Assembly (NCBI RefSeq): GCF_004803405.1
Contig: NZ_SSXI01000229.1
Span: forward strand, 16,044-80,043
Origin: Nocardioides sp.
GTDB taxonomy: Bacteria > Actinomycetota > Actinomycetes > Propionibacteriales > Nocardioidaceae
Length of the DNA: 64,000 nt
Direction of reading: 5' to 3'
The notes beneath the pieces are model-generated. The model was not told where the DNA came from. It made no database searches and saw only the letters and a list, made by a program, of their open reading frames with translations. Positions 7,480 through 16,210 of this stretch are shown here, piece after piece. Each line of letters starts with the position of its first letter. Position 1 is the first letter of the stretch. A program made the position numbers and the translations under genes.

Positions 7480-9366
7480 ATGAGCCGAATCGAGGAGTTC
7501 GCGAAGGTCGCATCGGCCGCCTCGGGCCGCGTTCGCGGTGCGTCCACGCCCGAGCAGTACGACGAGCTGTGGGCCTGGTCCGTCCAGGACCTCGACACGT
7601 TCTGGAGGTGCGTCGCCGCGCAGGTCGGATCCCCGCTTCCGGGACCGGCGCTCGCCGAGGAGCGGATGCCCGGGGCGGTGTGGTTCCCGGAGGCGAGGGT
7701 CAACTACACGGCGGCGATCTTCCGCGACCGGCCTGCAGACGACGTCGCGGTGGTCGGGGTGGTCGAGGATCCGTCGCAGACCCGCGAGGTCACCTGGGGC
7801 GAGCTGCGAGCCCAGGTGGCGTCGCTCGCGGCGACCTACCGGGCGCTCGGGGTGGCGGAGGGCGACCGGGTGGTCGGCTACCTCCCGAACACGCCGGACA
7901 CGATCGTCGCTCTCCTGGCGGCGGCCAGCATCGGTGCGATCTGGTCGGTCTGCGGGATGGACTACGCCGCCTCTGCCGCGCAGGCCCGCTTCGAGCAGCT
8001 CGAGCCGGTCCTGATGGTGCACGCGTCGTCGTACGTCCACGGCGGGAGGACGCACGATCGGACCGAGGTCGTCGCCGAGCTGAAGGCCGCGCTGCCGAGC
8101 CTGCGCGCGACGCTCGAGGTCGGCACACCGACGTGGACCGAGGCAGTGTCCGCGACAGCGGAGCTCGCACCGGTCGAGCTGCCGTTCGACCATCCGCTAT
8201 GGGTGCTGTTCTCCTCCGGCACCACCGGGAAGCCCAAGGGCATCGTCCACGGTCATGGCGGGGCGATGCTGGAGCAGGCCAAGGTGGCCGCTCTGCACTT
8301 CGACATGGGTCCCGGGGAGAGGCTGTTCTGGTACACCACCCCCTCCTGGATGATGTGGAACTTCGTGGTCGGCGGGCTGCTGACCGGCGCCTCGGTCGTC
8401 GCCTACGACGGCAGCCCGGCGGTGCCGGCGACCGACGGCCTGTGGGCACTGGCCGCGGAGCACGACGTGACGGTTCTCGGCATGAGCCCCGGCTACGTGG
8501 CGGCCTGCCAGAAGGCAGGCGTCGGCCCGGCCGACCACGAGCTGCCGCGGCTGCGGCGGATCGGCATCTCCGGCTCGGCCTTCCCTGCGACCAGCCATGA
8601 GGGGCTCCAGGCCGAGCTGGGCCCGGACGTCCAGATCTGCTCGATCAGCGGCGGCACCGACGTGGTCAGCGCCTTCGTCGGCCCGGTGCCGACCCTGCCG
8701 GTCTGGCCGGGCGAGCTGTCCCGGCCCTGCCTCGGCGTGGCGCTGGATGCCTTCGATCCCGGGGGCAAGTCGGTCCGCGGCGAGGTCGGCGAGCTGGTGG
8801 TGACCCGACCGATGCCGTCGATGCCGCTGTTCTTCTGGGACGACGAGGACGGCAGCCGCTACCACGAGGCGTACTTCGACACCTATCCCGGCGTCTGGAG
8901 ACACGGCGACTGGATCACGATCACCGACCACGGCTCGGTGGTCATCCACGGTCGGTCCGACGCCACGCTGAACCGCAACGGCATCCGGATGGGCAGCGCC
9001 GACATCTACGAACCCGTCGAGGCGCTGCCGGAGGTTCGAGAGGCCCTGGTGATCGGCCTGGAGGAGGCCGACGGCGGCTACTGGATGCCGCTGTTCGTCG
9101 TCCTGTCCGACGGCGTGGATCTGGACGCCGACCTGGAGCAGCGGATCAAGGTCGCGATCCGGACCCACGCCTCGCCGCGTCATGTGCCGGATGCGGTCAT
9201 CCAGGCGCCCGGCATCCCGCATACCCGCACGGGCAAGAAGCTGGAGGTCCCGGTCAAGAAGGTGCTTGCCGGCAAGGACCTCGGCGGTGCCTTCGATCCC
9301 GGCAGCGTGGACGCCCCGGAGCTGATCGACTGGTACGCGGAGGTCGGCCGCGCGCGGAAGGGCTGA
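7480..9366 (+). CDS. acetoacetyl-CoA synthetase (acetoacetate-CoA ligase)
   Basis: The 628-aa AMP-forming ligase converts acetoacetate, ATP and CoA to acetoacetyl-CoA in ketone-body and polyhydroxyalkanoate metabolism. The phosphate loop LFSSGTTGKPKG is at 243-254; FWYTTPSWMMWNFVVGGLL and the C-terminal HTRTGKKLEVPVKK (catalytic K586) are typical of this subfamily and separate it from plain acetyl-CoA synthetase. The N-terminal ACAS domain (WFPEARVNYTAAI) is present, and the length is close to the family's usual 640-660 aa. ATG at 7480 lies 6 nt after TAGGCT, indicating a leaderless transcript. It is divergent from a FadD19-like gene, sharing a control region with a KstR-like box. Confidence 0.9.
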   Translation: MSRIEEFAKVASAASGRVRGASTPEQYDELWAWSVQDLDTFWRCVAAQVGSPLPGPALAEERMPGAVWFPEARVNYTAAIFRDRPADDVAVVGVVEDPSQTREVTWGELRAQVASLAATYRALGVAEGDRVVGYLPNTPDTIVALLAAASIGAIWSVCGMDYAASAAQARFEQLEPVLMVHASSYVHGGRTHDRTEVVAELKAALPSLRATLEVGTPTWTEAVSATAELAPVELPFDHPLWVLFSSGTTGKPKGIVHGHGGAMLEQAKVAALHFDMGPGERLFWYTTPSWMMWNFVVGGLLTGASVVAYDGSPAVPATDGLWALAAEHDVTVLGMSPGYVAACQKAGVGPADHELPRLRRIGISGSAFPATSHEGLQAELGPDVQICSISGGTDVVSAFVGPVPTLPVWPGELSRPCLGVALDAFDPGGKSVRGEVGELVVTRPMPSMPLFFWDDEDGSRYHEAYFDTYPGVWRHGDWITITDHGSVVIHGRSDATLNRNGIRMGSADIYEPVEALPEVREALVIGLEEADGGYWMPLFVVLSDGVDLDADLEQRIKVAIRTHASPRHVPDAVIQAPGIPHTRTGKKLEVPVKKVLAGKDLGGAFDPGSVDAPELIDWYAEVGRARKG

Positions 9367-9418
9367 CCTGCGGCGCTAGAGTGAACCGCACCCCTGCCCC
9401 GCTCCTTGAAGGACCTCG

Positions 9419-10762
9419 ATGACCCCCTGGCTGTTGCTGGGAATCGCCATCCTGCTGGTCATCGCCTGTGGCTTGTTCGTCGCCGCCGAGTTCGCGTTCG
9501 TCACCGTCGACCGTGGCCAGGTCGATCGGGCAGCGGCCGGAGGTGACGCCGCCGCCGAAGGGCTCCAGAAGGCGCTGCGCTCGCTGTCGACCCAGCTGTC
9601 CGGCGCCCAGGTGGGGATCACGATCACCAACCTCGGCATCGGATTCCTCGCGGAGCCGGCGATCGCCGCGCTGCTCCGGGAACCCCTACGCGGGACCGGG
9701 CTGCCCGAGGGAGCGGTCACGCCGGTCGCGGTGACGACCGGGCTGGTGCTCAGCACCCTGCTCACCATGCTCATCGGCGAGCTGGTCCCGAAGAACGTGG
9801 CGATCGCGCTGCCGCTGGCGACCGCACGGATCACCCAGGGCCCGATGCGGGCCTTCACTGCCGCATGCCGGCTTCCCATCCGGGTCCTCAACGGCAGTGC
9901 CAACGCGATCGTCCGCCGGCTGGGCGTCGAGCCGCAGGAGGAGCTCCGGTCGGCACGCAGCTCCACGGAGCTGGCGTCCCTCATCCAGCGCTCGGCGCAC
10001 GAGGGGACCCTCGACGCCGACACCGCGGAGCTGATGGAGCGCTCGGTGGAGTTCGGCACCCGGACGGCCGGGGAGATCATGACTCCCCGCGTGCGCACCC
10101 GGACCCTCGACGTGAACGACCGAGCCAGTGCGATCATCGCGCTCGCGCGGGAGACCGGCATGTCGCGCTTCCCGGTGCTCGACGAGACCGACGCCGTGGT
10201 GGGCACCGTCCACGTCAAGAACGCCGTCGCGCTGCCTCTCCACGAACGTGCGACGACCCGGGTCAAGCACCTCATGGTGCGCCCGATCGTCGTCCCCGAC
10301 ACGCTTCGCCTCGACCCCCTGCTCGCGCTGCTGCGCGCTGACGGGTTCCAGCTGGCCATCGTGCTGGACGAGTACGGCGACCACGCCGGCATCGTGACGC
10401 TGGAGGACGTCATCGAGGAGATCGTCGGTGACATCGCCGACGAGCACGACCGTCTGGGCAACCGCGGACGGCTCCGCCGCGACGGCAGCTGGTCGCTCTC
10501 CGGGCTGCTCAGGCCGGACGAGGTCGAGGACCTCACAGGCGTGGCCCTCCCCGAGGGCGAGGACTACGACACGGTGGCCGGGCTCGTGCTCCAGCTGCTC
10601 GGGAAGATCCCCTCGGCGGGCGACGAGGCCGTGGTGCCACTCGCCGGGGAGGACGAGGACGAGGTCCAGCGACGTGCGGTGCTGACCGTCGAGTACATGG
10701 ACGGTCTCCGCATCGACCGGATCTCCCTGCGCGTGGAGGAGGTGCCGCGGACCGATGGGTGA
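9419..10762 (+). CDS. CNNM/HlyC-CorC family membrane protein, full length
   Basis: The 447-aa protein has the DUF21/CNNM membrane domain (about 1-195, starting with the hydrophobic helix LLLGIAILLVIACGLFV and containing GELVPKNVAIA), a tandem CBS pair (about 215-330, IMTPRVRTRTLD to YGDHAGIVTLEDVIEEIVGDI) and the C-terminal CorC_HlyC transporter-associated domain (about 345-435). Relatives bind adenine nucleotides at the CBS pair and move or sense Mg2+/Co2+. ATG at 9419 has GAAGGA upstream. The likely -10 is TAGAGT near 9376, giving a leader of about 35 nt. It overlaps a shorter paralogue by 8 bp, so the pair is translationally coupled and may form a heteromer. Confidence 0.88.
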   Translation: MTPWLLLGIAILLVIACGLFVAAEFAFVTVDRGQVDRAAAGGDAAAEGLQKALRSLSTQLSGAQVGITITNLGIGFLAEPAIAALLREPLRGTGLPEGAVTPVAVTTGLVLSTLLTMLIGELVPKNVAIALPLATARITQGPMRAFTAACRLPIRVLNGSANAIVRRLGVEPQEELRSARSSTELASLIQRSAHEGTLDADTAELMERSVEFGTRTAGEIMTPRVRTRTLDVNDRASAIIALARETGMSRFPVLDETDAVVGTVHVKNAVALPLHERATTRVKHLMVRPIVVPDTLRLDPLLALLRADGFQLAIVLDEYGDHAGIVTLEDVIEEIVGDIADEHDRLGNRGRLRRDGSWSLSGLLRPDEVEDLTGVALPEGEDYDTVAGLVLQLLGKIPSAGDEAVVPLAGEDEDEVQRRAVLTVEYMDGLRIDRISLRVEEVPRTDG

Positions 10763-11807
10763 CCTCACCAGCCTGCTCCTGGCGGCCTTCCTGCTGCTCG
10801 CCAACGCGTTCTTCGTGGGCGCCGAGTTCGCGCTGATCTCCGCTCGACGCAGCCAGATCGAGCCGCGCGCGCAGGCGGGATCCCGGATCGCGCGCACCAC
10901 GCTGAACGCGATGGAGCACGTCTCCCTCATGATGGCCGGCGCCCAGCTCGGCATCACGGTCTGCTCCCTCGGCCTCGGTGCGGTCGGCGAACCGGCGTTG
11001 GCCCACCTGATCGAGCCCGGCTTCCATGCCCTGCACGTTCCCGACCAGTGGCTGCACCCGGTCGCGTTCGTGATCGCGATGTCGATCGTGGTGTTCCTCC
11101 ACGTGGTGCTCGGGGAGATGGTGCCCAAGAACATCGCTATCGCCGGACCCGACCGCGCGGCGCTGCTCCTCGGCCCACCGCTCTACGGCATCGTCACCGT
11201 CCTGCGCCCGATCATCGTCGGCATCAACATGATGGCGAACGGCATCCTCCGCATGATCCGGATCGAGCCGAAGGACGAGGTCTCCAGCACTTTCACCCGC
11301 GAGGAGGTCGCCGCGCTCGTGGAGGAGTCACACGGGGAGGGCCTGATCGCCGAGGAGGAGTACGGCCGGCTCTCCGGTGCGCTCGGCTTCACGGAGAAGA
11401 CGGTCGGGTCGGTGATGATGCGGCCCCAGACCCTGGCCACGATCGTTCGCGGCTCGACCGGCGCCGACGTGGAGGCGCTGTGCGCGGCGACCGGATTCAG
11501 TCGGTTCCCGGTGGTCTCCGACGCCGGCGACGAGCTGCTCGGCTACCTCCACATCAAGGACGTGCTCGAGCCGGACGAGGAACGCCGGATGCGACCGGTC
11601 GCCGACCGCTGGATCCGGCCGTTCGCGACGGTGACCGAGGACATGCTGCTGCACGAGGCGCTCGAGGTCCTCCAGCGCCGCGGGGCCCACATGGCGCGCG
11701 TCGTCGACGGGGACGGCGCGACGCTCGGTGTGGCCGCGCTCGAGGACGTCATCGAGGAGCTGGTGGGCGAGATCCGCGACGCCGCGCATTCGGAGGAGCA
11801 GGCCTGA
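10755..11807 (+). CDS. CNNM/CBS membrane protein lacking the CorC_HlyC domain
   Basis: The 350-aa paralogue of the preceding gene has the DUF21 domain (LLLAAFLLLANAFFVGAEFAL; GEMVPKNIAIAGP) and two CBS repeats (MMRPQTLATIV to AALEDVIEELVGEIRD), but stops right after the second CBS repeat. The C-terminal transporter-associated domain seen in its neighbour is absent. This is not a frameshift: the reading frame ends cleanly with a polar tail, and the 3' sequence shows no continuation of the domain. Such long/short tandem pairs are common in actinobacteria. The ATG overlaps the upstream stop by 8 bp. It likely works with its partner in divalent-cation handling at the cytoplasmic membrane. Confidence 0.87.
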   Translation: MGDLTSLLLAAFLLLANAFFVGAEFALISARRSQIEPRAQAGSRIARTTLNAMEHVSLMMAGAQLGITVCSLGLGAVGEPALAHLIEPGFHALHVPDQWLHPVAFVIAMSIVVFLHVVLGEMVPKNIAIAGPDRAALLLGPPLYGIVTVLRPIIVGINMMANGILRMIRIEPKDEVSSTFTREEVAALVEESHGEGLIAEEEYGRLSGALGFTEKTVGSVMMRPQTLATIVRGSTGADVEALCAATGFSRFPVVSDAGDELLGYLHIKDVLEPDEERRMRPVADRWIRPFATVTEDMLLHEALEVLQRRGAHMARVVDGDGATLGVAALEDVIEELVGEIRDAAHSEEQA

Positions 11808-11843
11808 CGAAGGACGGCGCAGGTGCCAACTAGGGTGTCATCC

Positions 11844-12467
11844 GTGGCTGGACGGCGGACGCGCGAGGATCGCTCGGCTGAGAGTCGCGTGCTGACCGTT
11901 CCCAACCTGCTCAGCGGCCTGCGACTGCTCGGCGTCCCGCTGTTCCTGTGGCTGGTGCTCGGGCCCGAGGCCGACGTGTGGGCGCTGGTGGTTCTCATGC
12001 TGTCGGGCATCACCGACTTCCTCGACGGGTGGCTCGCGCGCAAGCTCAACCAGCAGTCGGTGCTCGGGCAGCTCCTCGACCCGGTCGCCGACCGGCTCTA
12101 CATCCTGGCCGTCGTCGTCGGGCTCGCGATGCGCGACATCATCCCGTGGTGGGTGGCCCTGTGCCTGCCGCTGCGCGACCTGCTGCTGTGGGGGCTGGTG
12201 CCCCTGCTGCGGACCCGTGGCTACAGCGCGCTCCCGGTGCACTTCCTCGGCAAGGCGGCGACGTTCAACCTCCTCTACGCCTTCCCGCTGCTGCTCCTCG
12301 GCGACGGCGAGGGGGTCGTCGCAACCCTGGCGCAGGTCTTCGGCTGGGCGTTCGCGCTGTGGGGCATCGGGCTGTACTGGTGGGCGGGGGTCCTCTACGC
12401 CTGGCAGGTCCGCAAGCTGCTGGCGACGACGGAGCGACGGTCCCCGCCGGTGGTGCGCGATGAATGA
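11844..12467 (+). CDS. CDP-alcohol phosphatidyltransferase (PgsA-like)
   Basis: The 207-aa integral membrane enzyme has the complete signature DG-x2-AR-x8-G-x3-D-x3-D (DGWLARKLN at 61-69, D79, D83), which binds the CDP-alcohol and metals. It transfers the phosphatidyl group from CDP-diacylglycerol to an alcohol, probably glycerol phosphate. Several hydrophobic helices follow. GTG at 11844 is chosen over 11823 and 11835 because TAGGGT sits 7 nt upstream (leaderless). It occupies the position of Rv1822 (pgsA2) at the head of a conserved gene block, and its last 8 bp overlap the DUF881 gene. The exact acceptor alcohol cannot be told from the sequence. Confidence 0.85.
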   Translation: MAGRRTREDRSAESRVLTVPNLLSGLRLLGVPLFLWLVLGPEADVWALVVLMLSGITDFLDGWLARKLNQQSVLGQLLDPVADRLYILAVVVGLAMRDIIPWWVALCLPLRDLLLWGLVPLLRTRGYSALPVHFLGKAATFNLLYAFPLLLLGDGEGVVATLAQVFGWAFALWGIGLYWWAGVLYAWQVRKLLATTERRSPPVVRDE

Positions 12468-13305
12468 CAACCTGGACCGGTCCCGGACCCCGCTGCTCGC
12501 CCTGATCACCGCCGAGGCGCTCGACCGCGACTACCAGGTCGCCGCGTCGCGCAAGGGCCCTGACGAGCACACGCGTGCCAGCTCGCGGACCGCGGTCGTG
12601 CTCGTCGTCGCGGCCTTCGCGATGCTGGTGACGGTCGCTGCGGTGCAGACCTCGCGCAACGCCGACACCGAAGACGCCAGTCGGGCCAGCCTGATCGACC
12701 GGATCGGGGCGCGTCGTGCGATGGTGGCCGGCCTCCAGGACGAGGTCGCACGCCTGCGCGAGGACAACACCACGGCGCAGAACGAGGTACGCCGGCTGGG
12801 GGAGCGCTACAGCGCCGTGCAGGCCCGCCGGGCCCAGCTCGGCGCACTGACCGGGTTCACCCGCGTGACCGGTGACGGGGTCCGGATCTCGCTCGACAAC
12901 GCAGAGTTCGCCGACCCCAACGCGCAGCTGCGGGATTCCGACCTCGCCCTCCTCGTCGACGGACTCTGGGCCGCCGGGGCGGAGGCGATCGCGATCAACG
13001 GCCAGCGGCTCACGTCGATGTCGGCCATCCGCAACTCGGGCCTCGCGATCGAGGTCAACAGCATCGGCATCGCCCCGCCCTACACCGTGACGGCGATCGG
13101 GAACCCGAGGACCCTCGCCGCAGACCTCCTCGAGACGCCGAGCGGCCTGGCCTTCGTGTCCCTGGCCAGCCAGTACGGCTTCCGGTACGACATCGACAAC
13201 GTGACCGACATCCGGTTGCCTGCAGGTCCCGGGAAGCTGCGGGAGCTACGGTCGGCGCGGTACGACCAGGACATCCGGAAGAACCAGGGAGGTGGCACGC
13301 CGTGA
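12460..13305 (+). CDS. DUF881 family membrane protein (first copy)
   Basis: The 281-aa protein has a cytoplasmic N-terminus, one transmembrane helix at about 44-63, a predicted coiled coil (about 70-125, RIGARRAMVAGLQDEVARLR) and a C-terminal DUF881 domain (VTGDGVRISLDNAEF, then GAEAIAINGQRLTSMSAI). It corresponds to Rv1823. The function of the family is unknown. Its position beside DUF1290 and a PgsA-like enzyme, and the coiled-coil membrane topology, suggest a role in envelope organisation or division. The start overlaps the upstream stop by 8 bp and the stop overlaps the DUF1290 start by 4 bp. Its paralogue lies two genes downstream. Confidence 0.85.
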   Translation: MNDNLDRSRTPLLALITAEALDRDYQVAASRKGPDEHTRASSRTAVVLVVAAFAMLVTVAAVQTSRNADTEDASRASLIDRIGARRAMVAGLQDEVARLREDNTTAQNEVRRLGERYSAVQARRAQLGALTGFTRVTGDGVRISLDNAEFADPNAQLRDSDLALLVDGLWAAGAEAIAINGQRLTSMSAIRNSGLAIEVNSIGIAPPYTVTAIGNPRTLAADLLETPSGLAFVSLASQYGFRYDIDNVTDIRLPAGPGKLRELRSARYDQDIRKNQGGGTP

Positions 13306-13634
13306 TCGCTGTGCTCGGTCTTGTCATCGGCATCGTGCTGGGGTTCATCTTCCAGCCCGACGTGCCGCTCGGCCTGGAGTACTACCTGCCGATCGCCGTG
13401 GTGGCCGCCCTCGACGCGGTGTTCGGAGCATTGCGCGCCTACCTCGACGGCATCTTCGACGACAAGGTCTTCGTCGTCTCCTTCCTCAGCAACGTGGTGA
13501 TCGCTGCGGGCATCGTCTACCTGGGCGACCGGCTCGGCGTCGGTGGCCAGCTCTCCACGGGCGTGATCGTGGTGCTCGGGATCCGGATCTTCACCAACGT
13601 CGCGGCCATCCGAAGGCACCTGTTCCATGCCTGA
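13302..13634 (+). CDS. small basic protein, DUF1290 (Sbp family)
   Basis: The 110-aa protein has about three hydrophobic segments (LGLVIGIVLGFIF; YYLPIAVVAALDAVFGALRAY; VFVVSFLSNVVIAAGIVYL) and the family's conserved GALRAYLDGIFDDKVF. It is the counterpart of Rv1824 and of Bacillus Sbp, which sits in the division gene cluster. GTG at 13302 overlaps the preceding stop (GTGA). Its stop overlaps the next ATG by 8 bp, so translation of the three DUF881/DUF1290/DUF881 genes is coupled, suggesting a fixed stoichiometry, perhaps one membrane complex. No catalytic motif is visible. Confidence 0.87.
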   Translation: MIAVLGLVIGIVLGFIFQPDVPLGLEYYLPIAVVAALDAVFGALRAYLDGIFDDKVFVVSFLSNVVIAAGIVYLGDRLGVGGQLSTGVIVVLGIRIFTNVAAIRRHLFHA

Positions 13635-14403
13635 GGAGGACCAGGTGGGCCAGGTGGGCGAGGGCCAGGTGGACGAGGGCCAGGTGGCGGCGATGCAGCG
13701 GCTGCGGCAGGCGATGCTCCGACCCTCGCGCAAGCAGGTCGTCGCGGGGATGCTGATGGCACTGCTCGGCTTCGCGGCCGTCACCCAGGTCCGGGTCGCC
13801 GGCACTGACGACAGCTACGCAGGTCTGCGCCAACAGGAGCTGGTCGACCTGCTCAGTGCGCTCTCCGCCACCCGCCAGCGCACCGAGTCCGAGATCGATC
13901 GCCTCGAGCGGGTCGCCGCCGACCTGCGCGACGACACGACCAAGCGGCAGACCGCGCTGGACCAGGCCCAGGGCGAGGTCGACGACCTCAGCATCCTCGC
14001 CGGCCTGGTGCCGGTCACCGGACCCGGTATCCGGATCACCGTCACCGAGTCGGAGGGTCGGGTCCGCCAGGCGTCGCTGCTCGACACGGTCCAGGAGCTG
14101 CGCACCGTCGGCGCCGAGGCGATCGCGATCAACGGCACGGTCCGGGTGGTCGCCCAGACGTCGTTCGCCGAGACCGACGGCGGATTCACGATCGACGGGG
14201 TGCAGGTCGAGGCGCCCTACGTCATCGATGTGATCGGCGAGCCCGGTGTCCTGAGCTCGGCGATCAGCTTCGCGCTCGGCCCCAAGCAGCAGCTGGAGCA
14301 GGACGGTGCCGAGATCCAGGTGCAGGAGCTCCGCTCCATCGACATCGAGGCTGTGACGACGACCGACGAGCCTTCCTTCGCCGTCCCCGACCAGGGGCAG
14401 TAG
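13627..14403 (+). CDS. DUF881 family membrane protein (second copy)
   Basis: The 258-aa paralogue of the gene at 12460-13305 corresponds to Rv1825. The N-terminus carries a short imperfect repeat built on GQV (GQVGEGQVDEGQV, residues 8-20) before a transmembrane helix at about 38-54, a coiled coil (about 63-115) and the DUF881 domain (VTGPGIRITVTESEG; GAEAIAINGTVRVV). The N-terminal repeat is Gly/Glu-rich and likely disordered in the cytoplasm. The ATG overlaps the DUF1290 stop by 8 bp. It closes the membrane-protein part of the block. The next gene (gcvH) follows after 53 bp with its own TAGCCT box, so it may have a separate promoter. Confidence 0.85.
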   Translation: MPEEDQVGQVGEGQVDEGQVAAMQRLRQAMLRPSRKQVVAGMLMALLGFAAVTQVRVAGTDDSYAGLRQQELVDLLSALSATRQRTESEIDRLERVAADLRDDTTKRQTALDQAQGEVDDLSILAGLVPVTGPGIRITVTESEGRVRQASLLDTVQELRTVGAEAIAINGTVRVVAQTSFAETDGGFTIDGVQVEAPYVIDVIGEPGVLSSAISFALGPKQQLEQDGAEIQVQELRSIDIEAVTTTDEPSFAVPDQGQ

Positions 14404-14456
14404 CCTTCTGGCCACCGGCCTGCGCGACCATGACGACGACCCCCCGAGGAGAACCG

Positions 14457-14846
14457 GTGACGAACCCTGCGGACCTGAAGTACACCGTCGAGCACGAGTG
14501 GCTGCGTGAGCCGGGGGAGACCCCCGAGTCGGTCCGCGTCGGGATCACCGACTACGCGCAGGACGCCCTCGGCGACATCGTGTACGTCTCGCTCCCCGAG
14601 GTCGGGGCCACGGTCACCTCCGGCGCCGCGTGCGGCGAGCTCGAGTCGACCAAGTCGGTCAGCGACGTGTACGCGCCGGTGACCGGCGAGATCACCGCGA
14701 TCAACGAGGCCTTGGACGCCACCCCGGAGCTGGTCAACAACGACCCGTACGGCGCCGGCTGGCTCTTCGAGGTCGTGCCTGCAGACAAGGGCGAGGTCGA
14801 CGGCCTCCTCGACGCCGCCGGTTACGAGGCACAGCTCGAGAGTTGA
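14457..14846 (+). CDS. gcvH: glycine cleavage system H protein
   Basis: The 129-aa lipoyl carrier shuttles the aminomethyl group between P, T and L proteins of the glycine cleavage system. The lipoylation site is the lysine in GELESTKSVSDVYAP (K66 from this start), with the upstream glutamates conserved. GTG at 14457 is preferred to ATG at 14430 because CGAGGAG lies about 6 nt upstream and the protein then begins MTNPADLKYTVEHEWL, as in homologues. It corresponds to Rv1826. The P protein is encoded seven genes' worth downstream behind a glycine riboswitch. The T protein is not in the window. Confidence 0.95.
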   Translation: MTNPADLKYTVEHEWLREPGETPESVRVGITDYAQDALGDIVYVSLPEVGATVTSGAACGELESTKSVSDVYAPVTGEITAINEALDATPELVNNDPYGAGWLFEVVPADKGEVDGLLDAAGYEAQLES

Positions 14847-14911
14847 CGCCTCACGTGGTGCTGACCATGTAGGTTCGACACAGACAGATTCGATCGCCGA
14901 GGAGCTCCCAG

Positions 14912-15421
14912 ATGCCGTTCTGCACCGCCTGTGGCAAGCAGAACCCTGATGATGCGCGGTTCTGCTCGCAGTGTGGGACCCGCCTGGTCGGGTCGGACAC
15001 GCCGCCGGCGACCAGCGACGCCACTGCCACCATCCAGTTCGGTGGTAGCGACAAGGTCGAGACCTCCGACCGCGCACTGAGCGCTGTTGACGCCGCGGCG
15101 GTCGACGCCCTGCCCGTCGGTCATGCGCTGCTCGTGGTGCAGAAGGGGCCCGGCGCGGGCAGCCGCTTCCTGCTCGACGCCGACGAGGTCAGTGCGGGCC
15201 GTCACCCGGACAGCGGCATCTTCCTCGACGACGTCACGGTCTCGCGACGGCATGCGGTCTTCCGCCGCGAGGGCGGCACGTTCACGGTCGAGGACGCCGG
15301 CAGCCTGAACGGCACCTACGTCAACCGCGACCGCATCGAGAAGGTCCAGCTCAAGGACAGCGACGAGGTCCAGGTGGGCAAGTACCGCCTGGTCTTCTTC
15401 GCCGGGCACGAGAGCGCCTGA
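14912..15421 (+). CDS. garA: FHA-domain regulator GarA/OdhI type with N-terminal zinc ribbon
   Basis: The 169-aa protein has its FHA domain at about 85-165 (GRHPDSGIFLDDVTVSRRHA and GSLNGTYVNRDRI), nearly identical to GarA (Rv1827)/OdhI, the PknG/PknB substrate that inhibits 2-oxoglutarate dehydrogenase and glutamate dehydrogenase. Unlike mycobacterial GarA it begins with a double CxxC zinc ribbon (C4, C7, C18, C21). The usual ETTS phospho-acceptor is not intact; the nearest match is VETSD at 49-53, with T40 in TATIQF as another candidate. TAGGTT upstream at about 14871 is a likely -10. The stop is 3 bp before the MerR gene. Control of 2-oxoglutarate flux is inferred from the family. Confidence 0.88.
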   Translation: MPFCTACGKQNPDDARFCSQCGTRLVGSDTPPATSDATATIQFGGSDKVETSDRALSAVDAAAVDALPVGHALLVVQKGPGAGSRFLLDADEVSAGRHPDSGIFLDDVTVSRRHAVFRREGGTFTVEDAGSLNGTYVNRDRIEKVQLKDSDEVQVGKYRLVFFAGHESA

Positions 15422-15423
15422 GG

Positions 15424-16158
15424 ATGCCGGCTGCTGTCCCCCGCGGAGCGCGGGACGAGCTGCTCAACATCGGGCAGGTCCTCGACCGCCTGCGCACCGA
15501 CTTCGAGGACGTGTCGATCCCCAAGATCCGGTTCCTGGAGTCCGAGGGGCTGATCAAGCCTGAGCGAACGCCTGCCGGCTACCGGAAGTTCTCCGAGCGT
15601 GACATCGAGCGCCTGCGTTACATCCTGCGGATGCAGCGCGACCACTACCTGCCGCTGAAGGTGATCGGCGAGCACCTGGACGCCATGGACCGTGGCCTCC
15701 AGCCGCCGGCCCCCGAGCCCGTGGTGCCGACAGTGCCGACGGTCGCGCTCGGGGCGGACGGCCTCCCGTCCCCGGAGTCGTTCCGTCGTACCGACCGGCT
15801 GCGGCTCTCCCGCAAGGAGCTGATCAAGGTGGCCGGGATCGACGAGGAGCAGCTCACACAGCTCGAGGGATTCGCGCTCATCACGCCGTCCGCGACCGGC
15901 CACTACGACACCGACGCCCTAGTCATCGCGCGCACCGCCAAGGAGCTGGCCGACTTCGGGATCGAGCCGCGCCACCTCCGCGCCTACCGCACAGCCGCCG
16001 ACCGCGAGGTCGGGTTGATCGACCAGGTCGTCGCACCGGTGCGCAAGGGTCGCGACGCCGCCGCGAGCGCGCGGGCAGAGGATGCGGTCAGTGAGATCGC
16101 GGCCCTGTCGGTGCGTCTGCACGCCACCTTGGTGAAGGCCGGCCTGCGGAGGATCTAG
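15424..16158 (+). CDS. ftsR: MerR-family regulator, FtsR/Rv1828 type
   Basis: The 244-aa protein has a MerR-type winged helix near the N-terminus (LLNIGQVLDRLRTDFEDVSI, then IRFLESEGLIKPERTPAGYR) and a long C-terminal region without metal-binding cysteines. It sits between garA and a DUF151 gene exactly as Rv1828 does. The Corynebacterium homologue FtsR activates ftsZ, so a cell-division role is plausible here. The linker at 95-125 is Pro/Val rich (PPAPEPVVPTVPTVALG). It starts 3 bp after garA, so it is co-transcribed. It may bind the palindrome at 16701-16713 in front of the second MerR gene; this is untested. Confidence 0.85.
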   Translation: MPAAVPRGARDELLNIGQVLDRLRTDFEDVSIPKIRFLESEGLIKPERTPAGYRKFSERDIERLRYILRMQRDHYLPLKVIGEHLDAMDRGLQPPAPEPVVPTVPTVALGADGLPSPESFRRTDRLRLSRKELIKVAGIDEEQLTQLEGFALITPSATGHYDTDALVIARTAKELADFGIEPRHLRAYRTAADREVGLIDQVVAPVRKGRDAAASARAEDAVSEIAALSVRLHATLVKAGLRRI

Positions 16159-16210
16159 CCGCAGTCGGCTCCTGCCGCCTCGCCCTTCACAGCACAAGTA
16201 CGCTGGACGC

